64,000 nucleotides of DNA from Fusobacterium sp. (GCF_030528405.1 NZ_JAUMYY010000002.1:1-64000); one strand, 5' to 3'; counted from the first letter of the stretch, positions 44,516 through 54,210 are shown. Program-made: numbers and translations. Notes: generated from the letters alone by a model not told the origin.

Positions 44516-45352
44516 ATGAAGAAAAAATTTTATTTATTATTTTTTATATTTGTATTGTTAATTACAGGCTGTACAGCTGGTAAAAAAATTTATCAAATTG
44601 ATAATAAAAAATATGTGGCAAAAGGTAAGAATGAAAGAATACAATTTATAGTTATTCATTACACAGCAGGTTCAAATGAAGCTTCAATAAGAGAGTTAAC
44701 TTCTGAACGAGTAAGTTCTCATTTCTTAATTCCTTCAGGAAAAGATGAAAAAATATATAATTTAGTTCCAGAAAATGAAAGAGCATGGCACGCTGGGGTT
44801 AGTGCTTTTAGAGGAAGGACTAATATAAATGATACTTCAATAGGAATAGAAATTGTAAATGAAGGTATTTACGAAAAATATAGAAATTATGAAACTTATA
44901 ATCTGTACGAACACTATGTTGACTATGAAGAAATGCAAATAGAAAAAGTTGCTCAGCTGATAAAAGATTTATCACTCAAATATAAAATACCTGCAAGAAA
45001 TATTTTGGCACATTCTGACATAGCCCCTTCAAGAAAAAAAGATCCAGGAGCAAAATTTCCGTGGAAGAGACTTTATGATGAATATCAAATAGGGGCTTGG
45101 TATGAGGAAGAAGATAAACTTCTTTTTATGAATCAAGAAGAATTTTCTAAAAAAAGTATAAAAGAATTAAAACAAGAACTGAAGGATTATGGTTATGAAA
45201 TAAATGATACAGATGAATGGGACAAGCAAAGCAGAGATGTTATCTATGCTTTTCAGCTTCACTTTAATCCAAAAAATTTAAGTGCTGAAATGGATCTGGA
45301 AACTTATGCTATTTTGAAGGCATTAAATAAAAAATATTTACATAAGAAATAA
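44516..45352 (+). CDS. N-acetylmuramoyl-L-alanine amidase lipoprotein (AmiD-like)
   Basis: 278 aa: lipobox ITGC (Cys 19), an Amidase_2 domain with zinc-binding His in IVIHYTAGS, VSSHFLI and HSDIAPSRKKDPG, and a C-terminal segment of ~75 residues like a small peptidoglycan-binding domain (LKQELKDYGYEINDTD...DVIYAFQLHFNP). Cleaves the amide between MurNAc and L-alanine, here probably at the inner face of the outer membrane for wall recycling. No obvious operon partner other than small genes downstream. Confidence 0.92.
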   Translation: MKKKFYLLFFIFVLLITGCTAGKKIYQIDNKKYVAKGKNERIQFIVIHYTAGSNEASIRELTSERVSSHFLIPSGKDEKIYNLVPENERAWHAGVSAFRGRTNINDTSIGIEIVNEGIYEKYRNYETYNLYEHYVDYEEMQIEKVAQLIKDLSLKYKIPARNILAHSDIAPSRKKDPGAKFPWKRLYDEYQIGAWYEEEDKLLFMNQEEFSKKSIKELKQELKDYGYEINDTDEWDKQSRDVIYAFQLHFNPKNLSAEMDLETYAILKALNKKYLHKK

Positions 45353-45377
45353 ATTTGAAAATTTAAGGTGAAAAAAT

Positions 45378-45575
45378 ATGAGTTTAAAGAAAAACAGATT
45401 TACTAAAAATGATAATCTTCTTATTAAAGTATCAAAAGTATATTTATTTCCCTTGTATGTTTTGGCTCTTTTTCTTAGATTTTATGATGGCTTAAAGTTA
45501 AAGTTAAAAAATATTATAGACTATAAAATTTTAAAGAAGAAAAAAGAAGTCAAGATTGAGGATTGGTGGGTATGA
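45378..45575 (+). CDS. Small basic protein of unknown function
   Basis: 65 aa with a hydrophobic stretch YLFPLYVLALFLRFYDGLK that could be membrane-associated and a basic C terminus. The ribosome site AAGGTG is in place. Stop TGA overlaps the next small gene (ATGA). No homology recognised. Confidence 0.55.
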   Translation: MSLKKNRFTKNDNLLIKVSKVYLFPLYVLALFLRFYDGLKLKLKNIIDYKILKKKKEVKIEDWWV

Positions 45576-45691
45576 TGAATGATGAAGAAATTGAAATTTC
45601 TATGCAAAAAGCAATTAAAAAATTGCCTTTTGAAATTAAAAAAATAAAGTTTATTTTGGCATTAATAAAATTATTAAAAAAAAATAAATGA
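45572..45691 (+). CDS. 39-aa small ORF
   Basis: ATG at 45572 overlaps the stop of the preceding gene as ATGA. The 39-residue product (MMNDEEIEISMQKAIKKL...) is amphipathic with a Leu/Ile-rich C terminus; tight coupling on both sides (next gene begins 13 bases later) suggests it is real. Function unknown. Confidence 0.5.
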   Translation: MMNDEEIEISMQKAIKKLPFEIKKIKFILALIKLLKKNK

Positions 45692-45704
45692 ATTGGGTGA
45701 ATTT

Positions 45705-45989
45705 ATGTTAGATGAAAAATTACTGAAAAAAATAAAAACAATAAATGAAAATTTTATAAAATTGGGCTTTGATTTAGAAACAGATTTAATAGAGCTCTTA
45801 ACTGAAAGAGAGGATATAAGAAAAAAAATAGAGAATACAAAATATAAGAAAATGACTTTTGCAAGAGATGAAGAAAATAATTCCTATATATTGAATTTAG
45901 AAGATTGTCAACTCAGTTTTGATATATTATATGGCGAAGATGAGGAAGGTCCTTGGTATGAAGTTGAGTGTAATATTTTATTTTTTTGA
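45705..45989 (+). CDS. Hypothetical acidic protein
   Basis: 94 aa. A mainly helical N-terminal half is followed by a beta-rich C terminus (FARDEENNSYILNLEDCQLSFDILYGEDEEGPWYEVECNILFF) with several acidic residues. ATG 45705 has GGGTG at seven bases, preferred to TTG 45693. Family not recognised. Last gene of the small-gene run after the amidase. Confidence 0.55.
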   Translation: MLDEKLLKKIKTINENFIKLGFDLETDLIELLTEREDIRKKIENTKYKKMTFARDEENNSYILNLEDCQLSFDILYGEDEEGPWYEVECNILFF

Positions 45990-46116
45990 TGAAAATAAAA
46001 GCTAAATAAAAAATAAAAAAATATTGATTAAATAAATATTAGATAAAAGGTAAAAAAATAACCAAAAAAAATAGGTAAAAGTTCTAAATTTATTCTAAAA
46101 AAAAGCCTGTATCTTG

Positions 46117-46145
46117 TTGACAGCTTTTTTTTTCTGTGTTATTAT
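46117..46145 (+). promoter_or_regulatory. Promoter of the TRAP transporter operon
   Basis: TTGACA at 46117-46122, 17-base spacer and TATTAT at 46140-46145. The -35 box and start of the spacer also form the right arm of an imperfect hairpin (46101-46130) with a T9 tract, which would terminate upstream transcription. A further 9-bp stem (46175-46184 with 46196-46204) lies in the leader. The rest of 45990-46233 shows nothing else. Confidence 0.75.
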
Positions 46146-46233
46146 TAGTTTGTATATAAAAACAATATATTCGACAAAAATCAGAACACATATGACTGAT
46201 TTTGAAAATCACTATTTTTAGGGAGGATTTCTT

Positions 46234-47274
46234 ATGAAAAAGTTTTTATCTTTAGTTTTACTATCACTATTCACTTTTATATTAGTGGCTTGTGGTGGAG
46301 AAAAAAAAGAAACTGCAGCAAATACAAGTGCACCAGTTGAAAAAAAGGTTATAAAAGTTAGTACTAAGTTTGTTGATGATGAGCAAACAGCTAAGTCATT
46401 AGTGAAAGTTGTTGAAGCAATTAATACTAGATCTAATGGAAGTTTGGAGCTTCAATTATTCACAAGTGGAACTTTACCGTATGGAAAAGATGGTATGGAA
46501 CAAGTTATGAATGGAGCAGACTGGATATTAGTAGATGGACTTAATTTCTTAGGTGATCATATTCCAGATTACAATGCTGTTACAGGACCATTTTTATATC
46601 AATCATTTGAAGAATATTTTAGAATGATGAAAACGCCATTAGTTCAAGATTTAAATGCACAAGCATATGAAAAAGGAATCAAGATTTTATCTCTTGACTG
46701 GGTTTTTGGTTTTAGAAATATGACTACAAATAAAGTTATAGTTACTCCAGAAGATATGAAAGGTTTAAAAGTAAGAGTTCCAACTAGTCAACTTTATACT
46801 TTTACAATGGAAGCTATGGGAGCAAGTCCTGTTGCTATGCCTTATCCTGATACTTATGCAGCATTACAACAAAAAGTTATAGATGGTTTAGAAGGTTCAG
46901 TAATGTCTTATTACGGAACTAAACAATATGAAAATGTTAAAAACGTAGCTAGAACTAGACATTTATTAGGGGTTTCTGCAGTATCAATTTCTAGAAAATT
47001 ATGGGAAAGTTTGACTGAAGAGCAAAGAGTGATAATTCAAGAAGAATTTGACAAGGGAACAGCTGATAACTTAGCTGAAACAGAAAAACTTGAAAAACAA
47101 TATGAAGAAGAATTGGTAAAACTTGGAGTTCAATTTAACGATGTAGATGCAGAAGCTTTCAGTAAAGCAGCAGCAGTTGTATTTACTCAATTTCCAAAAT
47201 GGACACCAGGAGTTTACGATAAAATAATTGAAAATCTTACTCAAATTAGAGAAGATATTAAAAATGGAAAATAA
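46234..47274 (+). CDS. TRAP transporter solute-binding lipoprotein (DctP type)
   Basis: 346 aa, lipobox LVAC (Cys 20). The DctP fold is recognised by the block GLKVRVPTSQ with the conserved substrate-binding Arg and FRNMTTNK. It captures a carboxylate-bearing solute and hands it to the membrane parts encoded next. The ligand (C4-dicarboxylate, sialate or other organic acid) cannot be decided. A hairpin 50 bases after the stop may raise its level relative to the permease. Confidence 0.9.
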   Translation: MKKFLSLVLLSLFTFILVACGGEKKETAANTSAPVEKKVIKVSTKFVDDEQTAKSLVKVVEAINTRSNGSLELQLFTSGTLPYGKDGMEQVMNGADWILVDGLNFLGDHIPDYNAVTGPFLYQSFEEYFRMMKTPLVQDLNAQAYEKGIKILSLDWVFGFRNMTTNKVIVTPEDMKGLKVRVPTSQLYTFTMEAMGASPVAMPYPDTYAALQQKVIDGLEGSVMSYYGTKQYENVKNVARTRHLLGVSAVSISRKLWESLTEEQRVIIQEEFDKGTADNLAETEKLEKQYEEELVKLGVQFNDVDAEAFSKAAAVVFTQFPKWTPGVYDKIIENLTQIREDIKNGK

Positions 47275-47324
47275 TAAATCTAAACTTAATTAGTAAAAGA
47301 AATAATACAATTATATTTTTATGG

Positions 47325-47356
47325 AATAGGGGATTTATTCAGTCCCCTATTTTATA
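47325..47356 (+). terminator. Intergenic hairpin (partial attenuator) after the solute-binding protein gene
   Basis: 9-bp perfect stem AATAGGGGA (47325-47333) with TCCCCTATT (47343-47351), 9-base loop, followed by only a short T run. Probably a processing or partial terminator that lets the binding protein be made in excess of DctQ and DctM. Confidence 0.65.
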
Positions 47357-47376
47357 AATTTACAGAGGGAGAGAAA

Positions 47377-47847
47377 ATGAAGAATTTTTTTAAGAAATTT
47401 GAGTTATACATAGGAAGTATATTTTTAAGTATAACTACAATCGTAGTTATAATGAATGTATTTACTAGGTATTTCTTAAAATTTACTTATTTTTGGACAG
47501 AAGAAATAGCTGTTGGTTGTTTTGTGTGGACAATTTTTTTAGGAACAGCGGCAGCATATAAAGAAAAATCACTTATTGGTGTTGAAGCAATAGTTGTTTT
47601 ACTACCTGAAAAAATAAGAAATGTAGTAGAGTTTTTCACATTTATTTTATTAAGTATTTTAAGTGCCATAATGATGGTATTTAGTTTTACATATGTTTCA
47701 TCTTCTTCTAAAATAACAGCAGCTTTGGAGTTTTCTTATGGATATATTAATTCATCAATAGTTCTAAGTTTTGCTTTGATGACTTTATATTCTGTGATGT
47801 ATGCAGCTGCAAGTTTTAAAAAAGGATTTTTAAATAAAAAGAATTAG
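47377..47847 (+). CDS. TRAP transporter small permease (DctQ type)
   Basis: 156 aa with four membrane helices and the conserved FTYFWTEEIAVGCFVW block of DctQ. It forms the membrane complex with DctM; separate Q and M genes here, not fused. Ribosome site GAGGGAGAG. Confidence 0.92.
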   Translation: MKNFFKKFELYIGSIFLSITTIVVIMNVFTRYFLKFTYFWTEEIAVGCFVWTIFLGTAAAYKEKSLIGVEAIVVLLPEKIRNVVEFFTFILLSILSAIMMVFSFTYVSSSSKITAALEFSYGYINSSIVLSFALMTLYSVMYAAASFKKGFLNKKN

Positions 47848-47859
47848 GAGGAGGACACG

Positions 47860-49146
47860 ATGCAATCTTTATACCCAATATTTTTGCTATTTGGATTATT
47901 TTTTCTAAATATTCCTATAGCTTTTGCTCTAATAGGAGCATCACTTTTTTACTTTATATTTATTAATACAGGAATGCCTATGAATTTGGTCATTCAACAG
48001 TTTGTTACAGCAGTTGAGTCTTTCCCATATCTTGCAGTTCCTTTCTTTATAATGGTAGGTTCTGTAATGAATTATTCAGGTATAAGTGAAGAACTGATGA
48101 ATGTTGCTGAAGTTCTAGCAGGACATATGAAAGGTGGACTTGCACAAGTAAACTGTTTACTTTCAGCTTTAATGGGAGGTATTTCAGGTTCTGCTAATGC
48201 TGATGCAGCTATGCAATCTAAACTTTTAGTTCCTGAAATGATAAAAAAAGGATTTTCTAAAGAGTTTTCAGCAGCTGTTACAGCTTCCTCATCGGCTGTT
48301 AGTCCAGTTATACCGCCAGGAACAAATTTAATTCTTTATGCTTTAATAGCAAATGTTCCTGTAGGAGATATGTTTTTAGCAGGATATACCCCTGGAATTT
48401 TAATGACAGTAGCTATGATGATAGTAGTTTATATTGTTTCAGTTAAAAGAGGTTATGCACCAAGTAGAGATAAAATGGCAAGTCCTGCAGCTATAGCTAG
48501 ACAATGTCTTAGATCTATATGGGCTTTAGCTATACCTTTTGGTATCATAATGGGAATGAGAAAGGGAGTTTATACACCAACAGAAGCTGGAGGAATAGCA
48601 GTTTTATTCTGTTTTATAGTAGGATTTTTTATATATAGAAAGCTAAAACTTCATCATATACCTATAATATTAGTTGATACAGTTAAGAGTACAGGTGCAG
48701 TTATGATTATAATAGCTAGTGCAAAGGTGTTTGGTTATTATATGACATTAGAGAGAATACCACAGATAATTACTCAAGGTTTAATGAATTTTACAGCTAA
48801 TAAATTTGTTTTATTAACTATAATAAATTTCCTTTTATTATTTGTAGGAATGTTTATAGAGGGAGGAGCAGCTCTTGTAATATTAGCTCCGTTACTAGTA
48901 CCAGCTGTAAAAGCTTTGGGAGTAGATCCTCTGCACTTTGGGGTTATATTTATAGTTAATATAATGATAGGTGGATTGACACCGCCGTTTGGTTCAATGA
49001 TGTTTACAGTGTGTTCAATAGTAGGAGTTCGTTTAGAAGGCTTTATTAAAGAAGTATGGCCGTTTATAATATCACTTTTAATAGTGTTATTCTTAGTGAC
49101 ATTCTCAGAACCAATTGCATTGTTTATACCAAATCTTTTAAAATAG
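47860..49146 (+). CDS. TRAP transporter large permease (DctM type)
   Basis: 428 aa with about twelve membrane helices, GGISGSANADAAM and SSAVSPVIPPG, the hairpin motifs of the DctM elevator domain, repeated as GGLTPPFGSMMF. Performs sodium-driven solute uptake with the binding protein above. Confidence 0.94.
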   Translation: MQSLYPIFLLFGLFFLNIPIAFALIGASLFYFIFINTGMPMNLVIQQFVTAVESFPYLAVPFFIMVGSVMNYSGISEELMNVAEVLAGHMKGGLAQVNCLLSALMGGISGSANADAAMQSKLLVPEMIKKGFSKEFSAAVTASSSAVSPVIPPGTNLILYALIANVPVGDMFLAGYTPGILMTVAMMIVVYIVSVKRGYAPSRDKMASPAAIARQCLRSIWALAIPFGIIMGMRKGVYTPTEAGGIAVLFCFIVGFFIYRKLKLHHIPIILVDTVKSTGAVMIIIASAKVFGYYMTLERIPQIITQGLMNFTANKFVLLTIINFLLLFVGMFIEGGAALVILAPLLVPAVKALGVDPLHFGVIFIVNIMIGGLTPPFGSMMFTVCSIVGVRLEGFIKEVWPFIISLLIVLFLVTFSEPIALFIPNLLK

Positions 49147-49156
49147 AATTAGAAGA

Positions 49157-49200
49157 AAGGGGCTGTTTTAATAATTTTCAAAATATAACAGCCCTTTTTT
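49157..49200 (+). terminator. TRAP operon terminator
   Basis: GGGCTGTT (49160-49167) pairs with AACAGCCC (49187-49194), followed by T6. Confidence 0.88.
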
Positions 49201-49231
49201 ATTATAAAAATATATAATTTTAGGAGGAAAA

Positions 49232-50023
49232 ATGAGGAACATAAAAGATATAAAATGTTTTTTATTGGATATGGATGGAACTATTTATTTAGGAAATGAA
49301 TTGATAGAAGGTGCTAGAGAATTTTTAGATACTTTGAAAAAAAAGAATATTAAATACTTATTTTTAACAAATAACTCATCAAAAAATAAAGATAAGTATG
49401 TTGAAAAATTAAATGTATTAGGTATAGAAGCTAATAGAGAGGATGTTTTTACTTCTGGAGAAGCTACGACAATTTATTTAAATGGATTGAAAAAAGGAGC
49501 TAAGATTTTCTTGCTGGGAACAAAAGACTTAGAGGCTGAATTTGAAAGAGCTGGTTTTACTCTTGTAAAGGAGAGAGGTAAAGAGATAGACTTTGTTGTT
49601 TTGGGTTTTGATACAACTTTAACTTATGAAAAATTGTGGATAGCTTGTGAATATATAGCTGAAGGGGTTAATTATATAGCAACTCATCCTGATTTTAATT
49701 GTCCCTTAGAGGGAGGAAAGTTTATGCCAGATGCAGGCTCTATGATAGAGCTAATAAAAGCTTCAACTGGTAAGATTCCAACAGTTATAGGTAAACCTAG
49801 TTCACATATAATAAATGCTATTACAAGCAAATATAGATTAAATAAAGAAGAACTGGCAATGGTAGGAGATAGATTATATACTGATATAAGAACAGGTTTA
49901 GATAACGGACTTACATCAATTTTAGTTATGAGTGGCGAAACTAATGAGGCAATGTTAAGAGAAACAATTTATAAACCTAATTATATTTTTAAATCTGTAA
50001 AAGAATTAGCAAAAGAATTGTAA
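49232..50023 (+). CDS. HAD-IIA phosphatase (NagD-like)
   Basis: 263 aa; haloacid dehalogenase fold with DMDGTIYLG (nucleophile Asp at the start), TNNSS motif II and GDRLYTDIRTG motif IV. Similar to NagD/AraL phosphatases. Substrate unknown, most likely a sugar or nucleotide phosphate. Ribosome site AGGAGG. Confidence 0.9.
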   Translation: MRNIKDIKCFLLDMDGTIYLGNELIEGAREFLDTLKKKNIKYLFLTNNSSKNKDKYVEKLNVLGIEANREDVFTSGEATTIYLNGLKKGAKIFLLGTKDLEAEFERAGFTLVKERGKEIDFVVLGFDTTLTYEKLWIACEYIAEGVNYIATHPDFNCPLEGGKFMPDAGSMIELIKASTGKIPTVIGKPSSHIINAITSKYRLNKEELAMVGDRLYTDIRTGLDNGLTSILVMSGETNEAMLRETIYKPNYIFKSVKELAKEL

Positions 50024-50045
50024 TTTAAAAATTAAAGGAGGGTTT

Positions 50046-50561
50046 ATGTCACTTTTAAAACTTATGGAGGAAAGATATACTTGCAGAAGATATTCAACTG
50101 AAAAAATAAAAGAAGAAGATCTATTAAAAATTTTAGAAGCAGGGCGACTTGCACCAACTTCTCATAATAATCAACCACAAAAGATATATGTTGTGAGCTC
50201 AGAAGAGGCGAAAGAAAACTTAATGAAAGATTTTGCTTATAATTATAAAGCTCCTTGTTATTTAGTTTGTACTTATGATAAAAATGAAACTTGGAGAAAT
50301 GACTTAGATGATAATAAAGAAAGTGGAGAGATAGATGTTGCAATTGTAATGACTCATATGATGCTTATGGCTGAAAACTTAGGACTAGGTGCTTGTTGGA
50401 TAGGACGTCTTAATCCAGAACTTGTGAAAAAAAATTTATCGATTGCAGAAACAGAAAAAGTTGTAGCAGTTTTAAGTTTAGGATATCATAGAGAAGATGA
50501 TAGACCTTCTAAACTACATAATATAAGAAAATCAAATGAAGAATTAGTTAGATATTTATAA
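50046..50561 (+). CDS. Nitroreductase-family flavoprotein
   Basis: 171 aa, FMN-binding nitroreductase fold: RYTCRRYSTEKIKEEDLLKILEAGRLAPTSHNNQP at the N terminus and GLGACWIGRLNPE toward the end. The family reduces nitro- or quinone compounds with NAD(P)H. It has a bidirectional terminator facing the ABC genes. Confidence 0.9.
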   Translation: MSLLKLMEERYTCRRYSTEKIKEEDLLKILEAGRLAPTSHNNQPQKIYVVSSEEAKENLMKDFAYNYKAPCYLVCTYDKNETWRNDLDDNKESGEIDVAIVMTHMMLMAENLGLGACWIGRLNPELVKKNLSIAETEKVVAVLSLGYHREDDRPSKLHNIRKSNEELVRYL

Positions 50562-50592
50562 AAATACAGCGACTACAATCGCTGTATTTTTT
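50561..50592. terminator. Bidirectional terminator between nitroreductase and ABC exporter genes
   Basis: A 12-bp perfect repeat (50561-50572 with 50579-50590) with A tracts on one side and T tracts on the other, usable in both directions. Confidence 0.85.
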
Positions 50593-52468
50593 AGCTATTC
50601 TCAAAGCCACTAATAAAAAGCTGATAATAAGAACCTTTTTTATTCATGAGTTCTGAATGATTTCCTCTTTCTATAATTTTTCCTTTATCTAATACCATAA
50701 TAACATCTGAATTTTTTATTGTAGAAAGTCTATGAGCTATAACAAAGACTGTTCTTCCTTGCATTAATTTATCCATTCCATCTTGAACAATTTTCTCAGT
50801 CCTTGTATCAATACTTGAAGTTGCTTCATCAAGAATTAAAACAGGAGGATCGGCAATAGCAGCTCTCGCAATAGCAAGTAATTGTCTTTGTCCTTGAGAA
50901 AGTTTTGCTCCACTACGGCTTAAATAAGTATTATAACCATCAGGCAAATATTTAATGAATTGATGAGCATTTGCAAGTTTGGCTGCTTTTTCAATTTCTT
51001 CATCACTGGCATCAAGTTTTCCATATCGTATATTATCGGCTATAGTTCCAGAAAAAAGATGAGTGTCTTGTAAAACTAGAGCTAGAGATTTTCTTAAGTC
51101 AGATTTAACAATTCTTTTTATATCTATGCCATCATATTTTATTATTCCATATTGTATTTCATAAAATCTGTTTATAAGATTTGTAATAGTTGTTTTTCCT
51201 GCTCCAGTTTCACCAACAAAGGCAATTTTTTGACCTGGTTTCGCATATAAGTTTATATTATGTAAGACATTTTTTACACCATCATAAGAAAAACTAACAT
51301 TTTCAAAAACTATATCTCCTAATAGTTCTTTATACTTATAGCCATTATTTTTATCAATTTCCTTCCAAGCCCATCTTCCTGTATGTCTTTCAACTTCTTT
51401 TATATTACCTAGCTTATCAGACTCGATATTTACAAGTTTTACATGACCACAGTCAGATTCTTTTTCTTGTTGGAGAAGTTTAAAAACTCTCGATGAACCC
51501 GCGGCTGCTAAAATAAGAAGATTTATCTGTTGGGCTATTTGAAAGACAGGTTGTCTTAATATTCGAGTAAATTGTAAAAAAGATACCAGAGCTCCTATTG
51601 TAAAAGTACTATTCGAAAGGGCTAAGAAAGAACCTATTGTAGCTATTAACAGAAAATTAATATTATTTAAATTACCAATAACTGGAAGTAATATATTTGA
51701 AAACCTGCTTGCATTATTAGAACTTATAAATAAATTTTCATTTAAATTATCAAATTTTTCAAGTGTTTTCTCTTCATATGAAAAAACTTTAACAACTTTT
51801 AGACCTTCAATTATTTCTTCAATATAACCATTTAATTTCCCTATATTAGCCTGCTGTGCTTTAAAATTAGTAGAACTTTTTTTTGATATTGAATTAGTTA
51901 AAAAAATTATAATTGTTATCATAGTAAGAGCGAATATAGTAAGTGCTATATTTAGGGTAAACATTGAACTTATTACAGTAATTATAGTAAAAATAGCAGC
52001 TAGAACTTGAATTAGGCTTTCATTTATCATATTTTTAAGGCTATCTATATCACTGGAATAAATGCTTATAATATCTCCATGAGCATTAGTATCAAAATAT
52101 TTTATAGGAAGAGCTTCCATATGTATAAAAACATCGTCTCTTAATTTTTTTAAAGTTCCCTGTGCAATATATATCATTGCTTTTTTATAACAATAGGTAA
52201 ATATAATTTCTAAACAGTAAATTATAGCCATAGAAGACAGTATTTTTATAAAGATATCTATACTTATATTTTGTTTTCCTATATTTGGAATAATATAGCT
52301 ATCAATCAGTTTTTTTATAAGCATAGTACCACGAACCATACATAGAGTAGCAAGACTCAAGAAAATTATGACTATAGAACTAAGCAATTTATTATTTTTG
52401 AAGATATATAGCAGCAAAGTTAGGATTGCTTTTATTTGATTTTCTTTTCTTTTCTTTTTATTATTCAT
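50591..52468 (-). CDS. ABC exporter subunit with consensus ATP site
   Basis: One half of a heterodimeric exporter; 625 aa with six membrane helices and an NBD carrying intact Walker A GETGAGKTT, Walker B LILDEATSSID and switch His in VIAHRLSTI. Its signature motif is altered (LSQGQ in place of LSGGQ). Start at 52468 with GGAGG eight bases upstream; the ORF is open from 52498 but that overlaps the previous gene more. Overlaps the preceding subunit gene by eight bases. Substrate unknown; homologues are multidrug or lipid exporters (LmrCD/BmrCD/TM287-288 class). Confidence 0.92.
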   Translation of the reverse strand: MNNKKKRKENQIKAILTLLLYIFKNNKLLSSIVIIFLSLATLCMVRGTMLIKKLIDSYIIPNIGKQNISIDIFIKILSSMAIIYCLEIIFTYCYKKAMIYIAQGTLKKLRDDVFIHMEALPIKYFDTNAHGDIISIYSSDIDSLKNMINESLIQVLAAIFTIITVISSMFTLNIALTIFALTMITIIIFLTNSISKKSSTNFKAQQANIGKLNGYIEEIIEGLKVVKVFSYEEKTLEKFDNLNENLFISSNNASRFSNILLPVIGNLNNINFLLIATIGSFLALSNSTFTIGALVSFLQFTRILRQPVFQIAQQINLLILAAAGSSRVFKLLQQEKESDCGHVKLVNIESDKLGNIKEVERHTGRWAWKEIDKNNGYKYKELLGDIVFENVSFSYDGVKNVLHNINLYAKPGQKIAFVGETGAGKTTITNLINRFYEIQYGIIKYDGIDIKRIVKSDLRKSLALVLQDTHLFSGTIADNIRYGKLDASDEEIEKAAKLANAHQFIKYLPDGYNTYLSRSGAKLSQGQRQLLAIARAAIADPPVLILDEATSSIDTRTEKIVQDGMDKLMQGRTVFVIAHRLSTIKNSDVIMVLDKGKIIERGNHSELMNKKGSYYQLFISGFENS

Positions 52469-54194
52469 TTTCAGAACCTCCATCAATTTGAGATTCATAT
52501 ATCTCCTTATAGATAAAATTGTTTTTTAGAAGTTCTTCATGGTTCCCAAGCCCAACAATTTCTCCTTCATCTAAGACTATAATTCTGTCGGAAAATTTTA
52601 TAGATGAAATTCTTTGAGAAATAATAATTTTTGTAGTATTGATTAAGTATTTTTTTAAAGCTTCTCTAAGTGCTTCATCAGTTTTACTGTCAAGTGCGTT
52701 TGTAGCATCATCAAGAATTAAGATTTTAGGTTTTTTAAGAAGAGCTCGAGCTATACAAAGTCTTTGCTTTTGTCCACCAGAAAGATTAACACCACCTTGA
52801 TCGATATAAGAGTCATATTTATTAGGTAAATTTTCTATAAAATCATGGATTTGGGCAATTTTAGCTGCATTAATTATTTCTATATCACTGGCATCTTTAT
52901 TACCCCAAAGTAAATTTTCTTTGATAGTACCTGAAAACAGGATATTTTTTTGTAAAACTATGGAAATACTTTCTCTTAATGTTTTTAAATCATAGTCTTT
53001 AATATTTTTATTTCCTATTAATATTTCTCCACTCATAACATCATAGAGCCTTGGAATTAGTTGTACAAAGGCAGATTTAGAACTTCCTATACCACCTATT
53101 ATACCTATAACTTCTCCTTGGGAGATTCTTATATTAATATTTTTTAAATTTAAAAACTCAGGTCTAGCTGTGTAACTGAAATTGACATTTTTAAATTCAA
53201 TATTAGCATTTTCTATATTATAACAAGGATTGTCAGGATTTTTTATACTACCTTCTTCATCCAAAACTTCAATTATTCTTTCAGCTGAAACTCTTGATAG
53301 GCTGATTGACACCAATATCATTGCGAGCATAAGCAGATTTATTAAAATATTAGAAGTATATACGAATAGACTCATAAGTTGCCCAGTTGTCAAAGTTTCA
53401 GAAATTATCATTTTTGCTCCTAACCAAGAAAGGAACAATGTGCAAATATACATGGTACTTTGCATAAGTGGGGAAATAAAGATTACTATTTTAAAACCTT
53501 TAAGCATATTGCTTTTTAAATTTTCAGTTGCTTCTTTAAATTTTTCAATCTCATATTCTTCTTTGACATAGGATTTCACAACTCTTATTCCAGCAATATT
53601 TTCTTGGAGGGTACTGTTTATATTGTCATATTTTTTTACAGCAGCTGAAAAGATAGGATAAACAAATAAAATTATAAATGCTAACATAGAAGACATAAAT
53701 AGAATTGCAGCAATATAAATTAAAGATAGTCTTGCACTTATATAAATAGCCATTAAAGTTGCGAAAACTATCATAAAAGGAGCCCTGATAAAAACTCTTA
53801 TAAGCATATGATATGAATTTTGAATACTTGAAATATCGGTAGTAAATCTTGTTATAAGACTAGCAGTAGAAAATTTATCTATATTTGAAAAAGATAAAGT
53901 TTGAATTTTATAAAATAGAGCTTTTCTGATATTTTTAGCAAAGCCTGAAGCAGCTCTAGCAGAATGTTTTCCAGCAATTAAACCAAATGACATGGATAAA
54001 AGAGTTAAAATAAAAGTAAAGCCTCCTATAAAAAAAATATAGTTCATATCATTTTTATTAAGCCCTTTATCAATAATATTAGCCATAAAAAAAGGTATTG
54101 TTATTTCAATTAAAACCTCCATAGAAATGAATATTGGTGCTAATATGGAATTTTTTTTATATTCTCCTACATATTTCAATAATTTTCTTAGCAT
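52461..54194 (-). CDS. ABC exporter subunit with degenerate ATP site
   Basis: Partner subunit, 577 aa, six membrane helices plus NBD. The ATP-binding motifs are altered: Walker A reads GGIGSSKS, Walker B LILDDATNALD (Asp for the catalytic Glu), and the switch His is Gln in IISQRISSI. The signature LSGGQ is intact. Together with the partner's LSQGQ this makes one catalytic and one non-hydrolytic site, the pattern of BmrCD and TM287/288. A TTGAAT-TATAAT promoter at 54281-54309 and a hairpin at 54211-54238 precede it. Confidence 0.92.
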   Translation of the reverse strand: MLRKLLKYVGEYKKNSILAPIFISMEVLIEITIPFFMANIIDKGLNKNDMNYIFFIGGFTFILTLLSMSFGLIAGKHSARAASGFAKNIRKALFYKIQTLSFSNIDKFSTASLITRFTTDISSIQNSYHMLIRVFIRAPFMIVFATLMAIYISARLSLIYIAAILFMSSMLAFIILFVYPIFSAAVKKYDNINSTLQENIAGIRVVKSYVKEEYEIEKFKEATENLKSNMLKGFKIVIFISPLMQSTMYICTLFLSWLGAKMIISETLTTGQLMSLFVYTSNILINLLMLAMILVSISLSRVSAERIIEVLDEEGSIKNPDNPCYNIENANIEFKNVNFSYTARPEFLNLKNINIRISQGEVIGIIGGIGSSKSAFVQLIPRLYDVMSGEILIGNKNIKDYDLKTLRESISIVLQKNILFSGTIKENLLWGNKDASDIEIINAAKIAQIHDFIENLPNKYDSYIDQGGVNLSGGQKQRLCIARALLKKPKILILDDATNALDSKTDEALREALKKYLINTTKIIISQRISSIKFSDRIIVLDEGEIVGLGNHEELLKNNFIYKEIYESQIDGGSENE

Positions 54195-54210
54195 GTTGAA
54201 CCCCTTAATT

